The notes below the pieces were generated by a model. That model had not been told where the DNA came from. It did not search any database and worked only from the letters and a program-made list of their open reading frames with translations. This document shows positions 13,158 through 27,630 of a DNA stretch of 64,000 nt, piece after piece. This DNA is from Ecdyonurus torrentis (Eukaryota; Arthropoda; Insecta; Ephemeroptera; Heptageniidae), in assembly GCA_949318235.1 (NCBI GenBank), contig OX439129.1:39284146-39348145 (forward strand), written 5' to 3'. Both the position numbers and the translations under genes were made by a program. The stretch's first letter is position 1. Each line of letters opens with the position of its first letter.

Positions 13158-15584
13158 CGTGTAGACTTAAATCCTTAGTAAAACATTTCAATTATTTTTT
13201 GCTCTAGTATAGTGCAATCACATACAATATACAACCTCCTAACACCCTGCAACCTTTCTACCGCATTAATTTAACCGAGAAAAAAAAATAGTCTTTTAAT
13301 GTTTCCTTTATTCTTGTTTTTCCATTATAGTTATTAAGTTGAATATCTGCGACTTGAAATGCACCTGCTTTAGAAGTATTTTATTTGATATAAGCTAATG
13401 TTAAAAGTTGCATGTTATTAAATAAATTACAATTGCATAACTTTTCATGTCTCTCAAGATATTTATGAGACTTAAAACCCAAGTTTTATATAAAACAAAA
13501 AGGTACACTGCATTTCAAATGTAATTAACGTTTTTAATTGTGGTGACACATTTTTATTTATATTTCATGCACACCATACTAGAATTAAAATAAGACAACT
13601 TTTAATCCTTTTTTTTTTTTTCACTTAGCTGTTAGCATTTATTAATTTTAACTATAACTGTATGTTACTCTATGAACCAAAAATGTTATCATTCGGGCAT
13701 CAACTGATTTTTTTTTTTTAAATCCATTGAGGTTCATTATGTCAAATTGGCTGTATAATTTCTTTAGGGAGAGAGAGAGAGATTAGTTTTAATGTTGCAA
13801 TTTCTTTCAGCAATTTGCTCTATTATAACTTAATTATAATTATGCTCTATTATTTGCTCTATTATGTAACATTAGGCAATACGAAAAAAAATGGAAATTC
13901 AAAAATCACAAAGGTGAACTTTTGAAAATATATTTCTAAACTTTATAGAATTATACTCAATAGTGTTGATGATGTTAATTTTTATATATTAAAATTTGCA
14001 ATAGTTAATATTCATTTTTAATTATATTATATTACACAAACTTCAATTTATTTATAATTAGAAAATGATTATATTCTGATTTTGTATTTTAATTAATATT
14101 TAATTAAAGTTTTTGCGGTTATAAACATAACAATAATAATAAAAATATAGATTTTATGTTTTCAATTAACTTTCAAAAACTAGAACTTTAATTAATTGTA
14201 TAGTAAACATAAAACCAAACTAGAATATTAGTGCAAATATATAATTATAATATTATATATTTCACATTATATATTATATCATACAAAAAGCATTATTGAA
14301 AATTTTGTAAAGTAGAAGGTGTGGACGCAAAAGAAATGTATTTTATATAAAATATACATAAATTATATTCATGTATATAGGTGTATGAAATATAAATATT
14401 TATTACTTTTCTACGTTATTTGATTTTTCGTTCTTTTTCTTACAATGATTTAGCGTCAGAATGTTCCAACAAATGTAAATTTTTGAAAACAATTAGGCAT
14501 CTCTCTCTTTCTCTCTCTTGCTGGCAAAGTAAATAAATTTTTCTCGGCATTGGTTTCAATAATTCATAGAATATTTTCTGAATAAAAATATGGCATATAC
14601 ATATGATATTATTCTTTCTTATTTTGCAAGGTATAATAGAAAAAGAGGTATTTTTTGTTAATCAATGGACTTGTTTTTTCTTCTATAAATAAACTTTATT
14701 ACAAATTTAATGATATGCTTATTTACGAAACTCAAAAATATGCAAACTATTGAAAACAATAGTAATAATACAAATAAAATATTAGTTCACTGATTTCTTT
14801 TTCTTAAATATCATTAAGAGCCTATAATGCACTGGTGTCTGTTAATAGAAAAGCCACTTTTCGTACATAACCATTGAACTACGTTTAGGTCGTATTTATG
14901 CATTTACGTAGTGAAAAATAGTTGTTGTTTTAATGACAAAAACATTAGCTAAAAAAACACATTAATAGAAATAGTTAACTTTTTTTTAATTTGATTTTTA
15001 ATAATTTGTAATTAGTACAGTACATTAAATAATAACTATACAGAATATTAATAGCAATTGCCTGTTTTGGGTTAACTATAATAGACTATAAACTAAAATA
15101 CAATTTCCTTCTTCAAACCCCTTTATATACGTATACAGTCAATATTTTGAAAAAACAGAAGAAAAAAAAATCAAAGGAAAAGCATTATCGTGTAAATATT
15201 AAGGATGTAATTGGGTTTTTTTTAATAGTTTTAGCAAGCATCATTCTATTTTATAAGAAAATAAAATATGAAAACCATCACTCATACAGCTTAAATTACC
15301 TTACTTGAAATAATTTTTGGTTAAGAAATTTTTTGAAAGAATAAATTATTAAACTATAAAATAAAATCTATGTCTTCTGCGTGACAAAATAACGTAACAA
15401 TTTGTTTAAAGAAAAGTTACTTTTTTATTATTATTTTTTAAGTTTACCATCCATCATGGAAAAGTATAAGAAAAAGAAAGTTTTGTGACAAAGTCAAATT
15501 TTATAAAGTTTTCAAAGAAAGATTGTTTGTGACTTATTATTTGTTAACGTATATATCTCGTACAATACATACGTACATACATAC

Positions 15585-15588
<4 letters not shown>

Positions 15589-15648
<60 letters not shown>
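15589..15648. repeat. (TA)n microsatellite
   Basis: TA array preceded by a short ACAT(ACAT)n stretch. Confidence 0.96.
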
Positions 15649-15651
<3 letters not shown>

Positions 15652-16119
15652 TACATTATGTACAACCATTACATACTTACTTTCTTCTCTCGTGTATTGT
15701 AGTAACATTTATATATATAATACAAGTATATCATTGTAACTTATTGTACATAGAGCTAAAGCTTTTATTATATAGAAACTTACTTGTCAAACTTTGTAAC
15801 TTTGTATGAACAATGTTTCAACAAAATCTAACCTAAACGTATCTATCTATATTTTATACTTTTTAAACCTATATATACCTATACACATGTCTTACAAGTT
15901 TTTATTGTATAATTATTTCATCATTTTTCACTTTCATAATTATTAAATTTTGAAAATTATACTTAAATTTTCTTCATTCATATTGATGATCTTTGATAGT
16001 AAAATAATAAATAATAGAAGTAACAGTGCAGTTAAAAAACAAACATTTTAATTTTTTTAACTGTGTATTGTTGTAAATATAGTAAATAAAAGTAATATAA
16101 AATTGTCACTTTCAGTTCT

Positions 16120-16502
16120 AATGGACCACTTGCAATGAAAGAACTATTTAAATTTAATTTAAACATTCTTTTTAATGCATTTAAAATCTATGGCAAATCG
16201 TTATCATAAATGCTTTACAACAATGGAGCTTATAGGTATTGCGCAAGGGAAATGCTAAGGATCCCATAATTTAACATTATGGTTATCGAGAGAAACTCTA
16301 TTTGGGTCATTTTTTTAAAAAATATTGCATGGATTCTGGAGACATTGAAATGAGGAATGTGGACATACTTTTACGTGTTTAAGCAAGGTATCCTAAAGAA
16401 GTCTTCTTTAGGATGCCTTGGTTTAAGACATAGAAAATATTTAAGATTTTTCTTTTAAAACCGATAACCTCCATTAAAAACCTTCATTGCAAGTGGTCCA
16501 TT
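16120..16502. mobile_element. MITE with AATGGACCACTTGCAATGAA ends (383 bp)
   Basis: The left end AATGGACCACTTGCAATGAA is repeated inverted at the right (TTCATTGCAAGTGGTCCATT), a perfect 20-bp terminal repeat. Inside, around 16390-16425, is a hairpin of GGTATCCTAAAGAAG and CTTCTTTAGGATGCC. No target duplication is obvious and no other copy was seen. Confidence 0.75.
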
Positions 16503-17361
16503 GTTACTTCCTTGTGGATGATATTTCGATCATCGGATCGTTTATCCAATTATATTTAAATACAAATAATGACAATACTAGAAATGGAAGCGATACTTTA
16601 AAAAAAATTGTATTTTTATGCGATTTGAGAATTATGTCATCAATTCCATTGACATTTTAGTTAGTACTGAATTCTTGTGTGCTTCATATCTTACATTTTT
16701 TTCTTAAAATAATAACACAAATATCTAATAAACACTGCAAAAAAAAGTTGATATCTTAATGCATACACATTGCTTTGTAAAATACTGAAAAGACCAGAAT
16801 ATAAATTTAAGAAAAAAAATAGTAACAACAGTTTAACAGTTATATCGCAACAAATTCTAAGCTATAAGTTTGTCACTTAATCTCACTACAACTTTTTCTT
16901 GTCAAGATATTTAATAAATTTATGAAGTCTCTGATTTCATATAACTAAAATAGATTACTGCAAAGATTTTATTTATTTTAGGTACCCTTAGAGTGTAGAT
17001 AGAAATAAATATCTTTGTTTTTATAAAAGCTTATAAAAATATTTTCTTCTATAAATCTAATATAATACGAATGAATTATTTACAATTGCTTATACATATA
17101 TACGATACAAGAAAACTTTTTTTGCACGCATGCTTTGATTCACTTTTTTTGTGTGTATGTGTGTGTGTGGTTTGGTTGAGTAAATATAAAATAGACAGAA
17201 TAAAAAATAGATTAAAATCTGACCGCATGGGAAGATAGAATATATCATATTTTTCTATTTTTTTTATTATACGATTCAAGCAAGCAATACACAAAAACAA
17301 CACAAAAATTGTTGTTATTCACATTTTAAATCTTTCTATTTTCATGAAAAATACAACAATG

Positions 17362-17363
<2 letters not shown>

Positions 17364-17407
<44 letters not shown>
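17364..17407. repeat. (TA)n microsatellite
   Basis: About 22 TA units. Confidence 0.96.
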
Positions 17408-17410
<3 letters not shown>

Positions 17411-17523
17411 TTATATAAAAATATAATGAATGTTGTTGTAGTATTATAAAAGAAATAGTTATATCTACTTTATTTTTAGATTATTATACAGGACATGTAT
17501 TCAGATAGATTGTTGTCCGGTGG

Positions 17524-17637
<114 letters not shown>

Positions 17638-18240
17638 AACAATCGATCACAAATCTGTTTTATGTGTCCTTTTTCTATTCATATAAACATCCACATCCAT
17701 CAGTATAACTATACAAAAACAAAATATATTATTTTATATAATATAAAATTTTATTGTGAGTGCTTTCTGGTATATAATACCGTATATACATATACATGTA
17801 TACGTACATTTCATACATATAGTATATAATATACAGATATGTAGAAACGATTTCTACATCATGACACTTCAATATTAATTCTGTTAGAGCAAAATTTATT
17901 ACTAGAAATTCACAAATATATAATATACATACATACACATATATATACTAAACTTATATGTAGTGTATACGTTTATTTCAATACTGCGGTGAAATAAATT
18001 TTAAAGTAGAGCTACACACGTTATATATATTTTTATATTATTATACTCTATATACATGGTTTTTATTATTATTATACTCACTGAAAAATAAGAAAATGTA
18101 TTACTTTATATTGTATATATACACAAGTACACAAGGAAATCTCAATGGAAATGATTTTTTAGTTTTTTTCATGTTATATAAGCAGATAAAGTTTTAAAAT
18201 ATATCTTGTACATTTAGTTTACATTTTTTTACGGCTATAT

Positions 18241-18389
18241 ACACTTATGCCAAAACTACTTCGAGCGAATGCTGCTTAACAATGTAAAGCCAACTGTGAT
18301 TAGCGAGTAGGTTTATAATACGCTCTCTGATTGGTTTACCACCCAGGATGCAGCTTTTGGCGGAAAAGACCTTGTTTTGGCATAAGTGT
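18241..18389. mobile_element. Short MITE with ACACTTATGCCAAAAC ends (149 bp)
   Basis: The inverted ends ACACTTATGCCAAAAC and GTTTTGGCATAAGTGT are perfect over 16 bp. The interior is richer in GC than the flanks and includes CTGTGATTAGCG and CTCTGATTGGTTTACC. Flanking TATAT sequences hide any target duplication. Confidence 0.7.
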
Positions 18390-19829
18390 GTGTATATATT
18401 ACTTTGTTAATGAGCATTACAGCTGCATTAAAATTTCTTACTGTATTACGATAAGTTAAATAAAAAAGTGACTTCAGTGTTGTTCTTCAGTGGTGGAAAA
18501 TAACTTTGCTTTACTGTACAGCATAATTATTTGAGCCAGCATAATTAAATCTTTGTCCTATTTACTTCGAGCATGTTTAGATTATAATATGTAAGTATAA
18601 TTTTAATTTTTAATCACTATTTTTGCTCCTAATTAGCAGAATTTTATATTATAACACAATTACTATTTAAATTTAAATAGCGCGTCGTTGCACTGACAAT
18701 TCATAGGATTTTTTGACTGTGAGAAAATTTGTATAACATTGCTCTAAACTGTATTTAATTAATAAAAATATACATTTGCTTTAGTTTAAACACGTAAAAA
18801 GGTACTTGATAGTATTCCTTATCTGGCCTCGGTACAGTATTTAAAAAACAAACAGTTTTTTGCAATGGACCGAATGGACCGATGGGGCCGTGATAGGGGT
18901 AAAAAACTTGAGGGAGGAGCTTAAATTTATCACGTGACCAGAGTGGTGACTGTGATTGGCGGCTGTACACTGTGACGTCAGATACGTGATATAACCGCAA
19001 AAAGCAAAATAAACAAAAATAAATACAAAATCAACGTGATGGTGTCTAATTCATGGATATTAAGGTATTGTAATTATCAGTCTAGCATTCTAAATAATAA
19101 AAAAGTAAGTTGACAAGGGCTTTAAACCTATTTCTGTCTGTTAAAAAAAAAAAAAAAAGTAGATGAATACCTGATTAAAAAATCTTACTTTCCACAAGAA
19201 ACAGTACATGAAATAAAGTATAGAGTTCATTATAGTTTGATATAAACTTTGTATTATATTTATTTTTACTTTATAAAGTACATTTAATATTATAGTTTAG
19301 TAACCTAAGCTATTTTATTACACTGGTGTGGTAAAAGCTTTTGATGTATATTCAACTTTTATATCATATTATAATATTTCCCATCCAATACACATCATAT
19401 CATATTTTCAATTCAGTCAGTTTAAATAAGAGTCAATAAAGCTTTATTGATCTTTTTTTTTACTAATCACTAATCATGTTGTACAATTAATAATAATTAT
19501 TAATGAAAGTTGCAAGAATAGTTATTCAACCAAATATAATATGATTTAGCATGCAATTCATATTTTAATTATTTATTAAATTAAGTTTATATATAATTTT
19601 TATTGATATTTTTTTTATTCAGTAATTAGAGTGTATTATATATATTATGTTATAATTATAAAACTTTATGCATTGTTGAATAATATAATATTACAATTAA
19701 AATAAAGTTTCAATGACTTTACCGAGAAACTTGGTACAGTGTTTTAAGCATAATCATTAGTTTCTGTTTATAACTGAGTAGATAATTTTAATAACGTAAG
19801 ATAGTAATTATTTTTGTAGATATTTATTT

Positions 19830-20163
19830 AAGGGAGTAGAGGACCGACGTCTGCCGTTAGACTCAATCTTTTCTCGTCAAAAAAATCTGAAATTTTGCAC
19901 AATGATACTTCAGCTTGAGACAATTTCAAATATATAAAAATTTTGGGGGGTCACCGTGCAAATTAATTTTATATGATTTTTTGTAATTTTAAGCCCATAG
20001 GGCCTAATGTTATTTTTAATAATTTGTATCTTTTTTTCGGGACGGTCAAACATTATGAAATTTTTATCACGGCTAAGTGTGACCCTTAGCTATACAATGA
20101 CACCAAATTTAGACCAAAAACACTTATAGTTTTTGAGATATAAGGTCGGTACCCTACTCCCTT
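19830..20163 (+). mobile_element. AAGGG-ended non-autonomous element, copy 1
   Basis: The ends are AAGGGAGTAG and CTACTCCCTT, perfect 10-bp inverted copies; GACCGAC / GTCGGT continue the match imperfectly. The interior reads AATCTGAAATTTTGCACAAT, then TTTGGGGGGTCACC and TTTTTGAGATATAAGG. Two related stretches occur in the window. No open reading frame of note. Confidence 0.7.
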
Positions 20164-22025
20164 TCTTGTACCTTAAAGAAACAAGATAGATTTTATTAAT
20201 ATATGAAATTTTTATAACTCCGTAACTCTGACCTACTAACGGTCAATGATTTGTAAAAAGAACCTTGATTTTATGTTTTCAAGCGTATTTCTATGCTTTA
20301 AGAATACCTAGAGTAGAAATAATTTTAAGATTGTAATTATTTTTCTCTGTAATAATATGCAGGGCTGGAATTTTTTTTAATTGCATAAAATAAAAATAAT
20401 GAATGATATTGCCATAAAAAAATCTGTTTTTTATTTATTTTTATTCTTAATAAATATATGAATATTTTATTATAATATTATTTCAATAGTATAGTTAAAC
20501 TTAAAATAGTAGTATAAAAATGTATGATAAGTGGAACATCAGGATTGAAAATAAATTAATGATTTCTTATTATATATGCATTGAATCTAAATTTGTTAAA
20601 ATATATAGTTCACACTACATAACTTTATATATTGATTGTTGCTGTGATTCTATCGCATATTAGTATTTTGAGGACCATGGAAGTAAGTATTATGTACCAT
20701 TTTTGGTCTCATTAAAAATAATTTGATTTAACGTGAAAAAAAAATTTTGGAAGCTACTAATTTATTAGCCTTTATTTAGCCTTATTTATTAAATTTCGAT
20801 TGTTAAAAGTGATTTTTTGATGAAATATTTTGCAATTAACTCTTTGTAAGAATGTTCAATGTAATTTACTTTATTATCTGTATGTTGAGTTCTCAAAAAT
20901 CATTATTACTATTAGTAAAAATTTATGCAAAGGAAAACATAAGCTCGTTCTATAAACTACACACAAATATTGAGCCAGCTTCGAAAATGTTCTTTTGTTA
21001 AAAAACAGCTGATTATGACGTTGTTACCTGTTTACTACGTTTATACATAATTATGGTTGATCATTGTTATTTCTTCTTTTAGAACTTTGAACTTGGTAAA
21101 AATGAAAGAAACTCACAAAAAAAAGTTCCATACGAAACATTCAACTCACTTTTATCGACTCAAAAAACAAGATCAGCCAATGAATGTGTCTTATTTTGTT
21201 GGTCAGCCAATCACTGTAAATGAGATTCACTTTACTTTACAGAAAAAGCTATTATGTCATATTTGATTTACGTGAGACACTTTCTTATATTTTCTTACAC
21301 TTTTCTTAGTACGTTCTTTTCTGTCTTAATCTGACTTCTTGAAATAATACGTCAATTAAAAAGCTCTAAAACATTACTTATAGAAGTTACTTAGAAATAT
21401 AAAGCTGTTTGCTTTAAGAGTCTTTTTTTATTTTTTTTGTTATCAAACTCAATTCAATGCAAAACAATTTTTGACTAAAAGTTTAAGAAAAAAAAACCTA
21501 TCTGGCTTATTGTTACAAAAATACTATAGATTTAAAGTGACAATATATATAAAAAAGGAAGAGAAAAGAAAAAACATTTTATTTATATCATAAATAAAAT
21601 AGCAGAGAAAAAGTTGTACACACATGAAAAATAAGTTTTGGTGAATCCCCAAGTTACAAGTCAGTATATACATCGTCAAGGGAAAAAGAAAAGAGAAGTG
21701 AAATCCCTCAAGAGAAACTTCTAGGCCTAATGTAATTTCTACACTATTTCTCTTAAGGGAATGCCATAACATTTTCAAATATTATTACATAAGAAAATAG
21801 ACTTTATATACATTGAAATTGAAGTGAAATTAAACTATATAATAATGTCCAACACACACACTTGACATTTTGTACAACATGTGTTCCTAAAATCTAAGTA
21901 AATACAAATTATTTAAATGTCATAACTTGTGGTAATGTTTGTAATAATAACATTATTAATATCAACATTGTAATAGTTTTCGGAGTCACTGCAAATATTA
22001 TAATATTAAAGTTCGCATTTACGTT

Positions 22026-22050
22026 TTGTTGTTGTTGTTGTTGTTGTTGT
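22026..22050. repeat. (TTG)n microsatellite
   Basis: Eight TTG/GTT units. Confidence 0.95.
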
Positions 22051-22773
22051 CTTTCAAAAACTAAATGTTTTTTTGTATAAAAACCGTGGTAAGGTTAAAA
22101 AAAAAAAGTTTATAATTGTTGTATTTTTTTTTTTCAACATATCACATTAAATTCTTTATAGTATAACTTTAGTAAAATATATAACTTATAATTCAAAAGA
22201 ATTATAGTTAAAAATGATTTAAGACAGCTTCTGTAGTGACTATTTTCTAACTATTTGCAAAGGAGGTATCAAAATACTTGAAAACAATTATTGATAGATA
22301 AACAACTAACTGTCTTAAATCATAAACATAGATAAACGTAGATACGATATCAGATATTTCGCAGGACCATGTTCTACAGTCTTTATAAAAATATATAACT
22401 TTATTCACCTTCATATTACACGTTGCTCGCTAGCTAACATTTTTACCATAAAAACTTAATATTTCACTTATTAAAAAAAAAAAAAAAAAAAAAAAAAGAA
22501 TAATTTTACAATTTATTACACCCCATGTAATTATTTTCCATAAAAAAATCTTTTGCAATTATTCTAAGTATATTTAATATTTCTATATTTTATTCTATAA
22601 TAACGTTAACAAGAAAAAAACACGCTATATTAAAATTTTTTTTATTTCTTAAAGAGGCAAACTTAATGGTAATAGCAAAAAAAATTAAATCATTACTAAA
22701 AAAATATGAATTACATCTCATTTGCATAAGATCATTTTCAATTTATTTATGATAAAAAATCACAATTTGAAGG

Positions 22774-22879
<106 letters not shown>

Positions 22880-23534
22880 GGTCGGACTGGTCATTTAAGT
22901 TGGTCAGGAATTCCTGACCGGGCCCCCCTGGTCTGGGGGCCCTTTGCTCGCTAATAAACAAAAATGAAAAATGAAGAAAAAAAAAAAAAGGAGAAGAAGA
23001 AGAAGAAGAAAGTTGAAGTTGAAAGGAAAAGAGTAAAAAAAAAAAAACATTTAAGAATTCCATCAAATTACACACATACTTATTATTTGTTTCACATCTT
23101 AAATTGAAGCGCTCATCAATAATACGTGAATGGTGTAATTACGATTTATTATTTACTATATTTCATTGCCCAAGAACTATATGAACTATTCTCTTATCGC
23201 AACACCTTCACAAACCTAGGTTAATTTATTTTCCAGTATTCAGCCTTTAAGATTTCTTTTTTTTTATTATTATTATTTTTTTTTTATCTACGAGTCATTA
23301 CAAAGTATAATTATGCAAAATTGATTGAAATATTTAATTCATATACTAAAAAATATTAACGATCGTGTCGCAAAAAAAAAAAAAGAAAAAAAAAAGAAAA
23401 GAAAAGAAAAAGAGAGAGAGAGAGAGAGGAGAGATTATAGTGGAAGAAAAAATATTAAGCTGTTACCTATTACAGAACAAAGAGGATCGAATACCAAGAA
23501 ATTTTAAGGGTTTTTTTTCATAAAAACATTATAT

Positions 23535-23739
23535 ATAAAAGAGGATACATTGTCCTAAATCGATAAATATGTGAATTTTTTTAATTTTTATTTCATTTAG
23601 TATTTTTAATTAATTTTTAAAAGACGTAAAATGCCCTCACAGTGATTGGCAGCTTTTTCCTATGCCCAGACAATTTAAAGTTATCAAACATAACGTCATT
23701 TTTCAATTTTATAAAATTCGGGACAATGTTCTCTTTTAG

Positions 23740-23744
<5 letters not shown>
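23535..23744. mobile_element. Decayed copy 3 of the GAGGAAGACTA-family MITE
   Basis: Retains AAAAGAGGATACATTGTCCT on the left, AGTATTTTTAATTAATTTTT in the middle and GGACAATGTTCTCTTTTAGA on the right. The outer ends and both central TGACGTCA sites are lost or mutated (CGTAAAATGCC, AACGTCATTT). It lies inside the hAT-type element, so it was inserted there or moved with it. Confidence 0.6.
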
Positions 23745-23772
<28 letters not shown>

Positions 23773-24097
23773 TTCGAATTCCTTATTGATGCTGGCTATA
23801 ATTTAAAAATAAATAAATAAAGTTATGTTTTATATTTAAAGATTAAGCTGCATGGATCCAAACAAATTTCAAAGTATCATAAAACATCTTCGCTATAAGT
23901 TTTGCATGTGATAATTATAATTATTTCAAAAATAAAAGGTGCACACATTTGAATTTATGTTGATTAATAAAATAAAATGTAACGTTACAATTTTATGTAA
24001 ATTTAAGTAAAATATATGACATTCACTAAATTATAGATAATATTTCATTCTTATATATTTTTTGTTTGTTTTTTACTCTTTCATCGTATATTTACTT

Positions 24098-24426
24098 AAG
24101 GGTTGTATATAAATGGCTTGTATCTCAAAATCTAAAAAGAAAACTTCCAAATTTTATGATGCCATTTGAAAGTTAACAGTAACAGCTACCTATGATAAAA
24201 TTTTCAGAACCCGTGACCATCAGATAAGAGTGAAATTAATTATTGAAATTAATATGGGCTCTTATGGGACTAAAACTTCAAAAAATCATAATTCAAAATC
24301 TAGCATGGTGACCCACCAAAATTTTTACATATTTGAAGATACCTAATCCTAATGTATCACTGTGCAAAATTTCAGATTTTTCTGTCTTTACAAGTTTTTA
24401 GTCAAATCCCGCAGATTTCTCGCCTT
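24098..24426 (-). mobile_element. AAGGG-ended non-autonomous element, copy 2
   Basis: Read on the minus strand it begins AAGGCGAGAAATCTG and matches copy 1 in order: AAAATCTGAAATTTTGCACA, ATGTAAAAATTTTGGTGGGT, a GTCACC/GGTCAC block and TTTTGAGATACAAG, ending in CCCTT. It lies inside the hAT-type element. Divergence from copy 1 is considerable, so the family is old. Confidence 0.68.
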
Positions 24427-25000
24427 AATCAAATTTAAATATAAATATAACACAAGTTAAGTTGACTAAAATTGTCCAAACATTTTTAAATAGAGCTGTA
24501 AAAAATTTTTAAAAAAATTTATGCCCATAGGCTAATTTTTTTATTATCCCGGTTTGACTTGAAAGCCGGGTTTAGCTTTAACTTGAAAAACAAGCCAAAG
24601 CCCCGGAAATCTCGATATTTGAGCCGAAATTTGAAAATGTGCTATGAAGTAAAAAGTTCATTTTTCTTAAAAAAAAAAAAAAGTTTTGAATGATAAAAGT
24701 CGTAAATAAAATAATTTTAAATAATATTTTAAACAGCTTATTTTGCATGATAAAATATTAAAAACATCATATTGAAATAAAATTACAAATTTATTTATTC
24801 ATTTTAGCTCGATTTATTTTCAAAAGCTCGTTTGCTTCACGAGTAGCTGATTTCCCGCCTTAAGCAAAATTGTTATTTTGCTTATTTCTATACTGAAAAA
24901 AACGAAAAAAATTATATATTTTTTTGCAAAACAAAGAAATAATAAAAGCACCCTTTTTAAGTGATTTTTTCCTCAAAAAAGGGGCGTGTCTTAAAAATTT

Positions 25001-25056
25001 CCGGGGGGCTTCGCCCCCCGGACCCCCCTTTTGCTGGGGGGGCTGCGCCCCCCCAG
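25001..25056. repeat. Two tandem GC-rich hairpins near the right end of the hAT-type element
   Basis: The first hairpin (25001-25021) has perfect 9-bp arms, CCGGGGGGC and its complement, around a 3-base loop TTC. The second (25034-25056) has perfect 10-bp arms, CTGGGGGGGC and its complement, around TGC. They are the most GC-rich bases in the window. They probably mark subterminal structure of the transposon rather than a host terminator. Confidence 0.8.
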
Positions 25057-25418
25057 ACCCCCCCAGTGGGCCCTCTCTGGTCTCTTCCTGAGTGGGCCTT
25101 TTCGAGCCAGTCCGACCCTGTATATATATATATAATAAGCCATTGCGTGCTTCATAAAAAAAGTGAGAATTAAAATTGGACTCTTCTACAAAAAAATTTA
25201 AATAATAATAATATATTTTTTGCTTATATCTATATACTTTGTAATAGATTTATGTATTGGGGTTTGATCTACATATTGTATCAATGTTGCTATGTATATA
25301 TGAGTAGTATAATTTGTAGGGTTATATTTGCAATTTAATTTGACGTGAGCAATATAACAGCTGAAACTACAATATTATACTATACTGACTGCATTCATTT
25401 ATATTAACATGCATTATG

Positions 25419-25420
<2 letters not shown>

Positions 25421-25477
<57 letters not shown>
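25421..25477. repeat. (TA)n microsatellite
   Basis: About 28 TA units. Confidence 0.96.
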
Positions 25478-25483
<6 letters not shown>

Positions 25484-25831
25484 TACATACATATTACGTG
25501 ATCATATGATAATATATCTATAAAGCGAGTAACTATAAACAAAAGTTATTCTTGTTACAAAATGTTAATGATAAAAATATATTGATGTAGGCATAGATAT
25601 TGCGCAATATAATAATATCTATGATTTTTTATCTGGTATTTTTCAAAGATGTATTACACACTATTACTATATTTATTTACTACTTATGACTGAACTTAAA
25701 AGTTTCTTGTGGATATTTGTTATGTGTGAAATAACTGATTGAGTCTGACAGTGTTTGAGATTTGAAATTTGTTTATAGGTGTTTAGAAATACCGTGTAAT
25801 CACACAATATTCCTAATTATATTATTATTAA

Positions 25832-26172
25832 TTAAAGCCATAGACCACATAAAACAACATTGTGCTTTTTAATGAATAAACACGAAATGGGATCTTCAAA
25901 ACTGATGACAATTTTTACCAGAATGCAAATATAGCCCCACGAGAGAGCGTGAAAAATACTGTAAAGCAATTTGCGTGACTATTCATGTTTCTGACGTCAG
26001 AAACATGCAAAAATTAGTAAGCAATGTTGTGCGGGTTGCATAAATCGAAATTTTCTGATCACTGCTACGAAGCTACAGTTGGGTTTTGAGACAAACTAAA
26101 GTTATTTATGTAAGTCTCATCAAGTGTTTTGTGATATAAATACTTATGTTTTCTTCTGGTCTATTCCTTTAA
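25832..26172 (+). mobile_element. TTAA-ended MITE, copy A (341 bp)
   Basis: The ends are TTAAAGCCATAGACCA and TGGTCTATTCCTTTAA, inverted copies with two mismatches. TTAA lies at both extremities and could be a TTAA target duplication, as for piggyBac-like elements, or part of the repeat. At its centre, 25984-26007, is a perfect 24-bp palindrome around TGACGTCA. It shares TGTGCGGGTTGCATAAATCG and TTTTCTGATCACTGCTAC with three other copies. No coding capacity. Confidence 0.8.
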
Positions 26173-27480
26173 GTTATTGTTACAAAAAAATACCAACGTG
26201 TCTAAATACAACTGCATTGCTTCTCATTTAAAATGCACGATTATATAAGGCATATAACTGAAATATTTTACTGCATTATAAAAGAGTTTGTATATAATAA
26301 AGATAAAACAAAACACTCCTTGTATTTAATAGATGCAATTAAAAATTACTATTTTTCCTAATTAAGAAATTAAAAGATAATTTAAAGTGTTAAATATCAT
26401 GATTAAATATTGTGTTATTGTATAATTAAAATAACAAAATATATATTATATGAAATTTTGCATGCTATACAGCTATTATATTTTACAAAATTGGATCCTC
26501 AATGTTTCAGAATTAAAAATATATGCATGAAGCAATAAAAAAAATATATATATACATTACAAAATATTTATTATTATTATTGTTTCATAATATGAAACCA
26601 CAATAAATTTTCAAAATAAATCACAATATTGTAAAATATTGTTATTACCATGTAATTCAAATGTAATTAATAGTGTGTTTATTTCTTTTTTTTACAGGTG
26701 AGTTGAATTAAACTGAAAATTCTGGTGAAAGGTAAATAATTGCCCACAATTTGAGGTACGTGTAGATTTAATATCTTTGTTTCCGTACAATTACGAACAC
26801 AAATCAAAGATGAAATGTATTATATATGAATATAAATACCGTATATAATACATACACACACAATATGTATGTGTGTAGCTAGCTTTTAGTGAAAGCAAAA
26901 AAAAAAAATAATAATAATAATAATAATAAAAAATACAACTATCTCTCATGAATTACAATTACATATAGTAACCATACTGCGATACTGTATAGTATAGAAA
27001 ATAGTTTTTATTGTAAGAATTTAATCCTTTGTTGTGGTATGTGAACAGAAAACGATTTTACTCATAATATAAACAAAAATTTAAATACATACTCACTCCT
27101 TTCATCTTTCATCTGTTTGATTAGATTTTAAATGTTTTTTTACTTGCAAATGTGCGTTTTATATATACATACTTTTTGATGTATAAAATATATAAAAGGA
27201 TTTATTCAAACATACGAGAATATAATATATAATTAACGGAACAAATAATTTGTGAAAAAACTATATATCATTTTTATCCTTAATGGTTATAGGAAATTAA
27301 CATCATACGTATTATAAAGTCTCTTAAAAAGGATTTAATACTGATATATTTATAATATTACTACTTTTTTAAAGAAAATAATTTAATTCATTTAATTAAA
27401 GTAGGTTACTAGCTAATGGTAAAAAAGTTTTAAATACTGTAATAATGTGACCAATTGAAATGTACTATATATTATATTAC

Positions 27481-27630
<150 letters not shown>

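Noticed and set aside
21057..21266. 69-codon open frame with somewhat varied composition
   Set aside because: No recognisable motif, no splice context, and length within chance for this amount of sequence.
24961..25173. Proline/glycine-rich open frame
   Set aside because: Translation of the GC-rich hairpins at the right end of the hAT-type element, not a gene.
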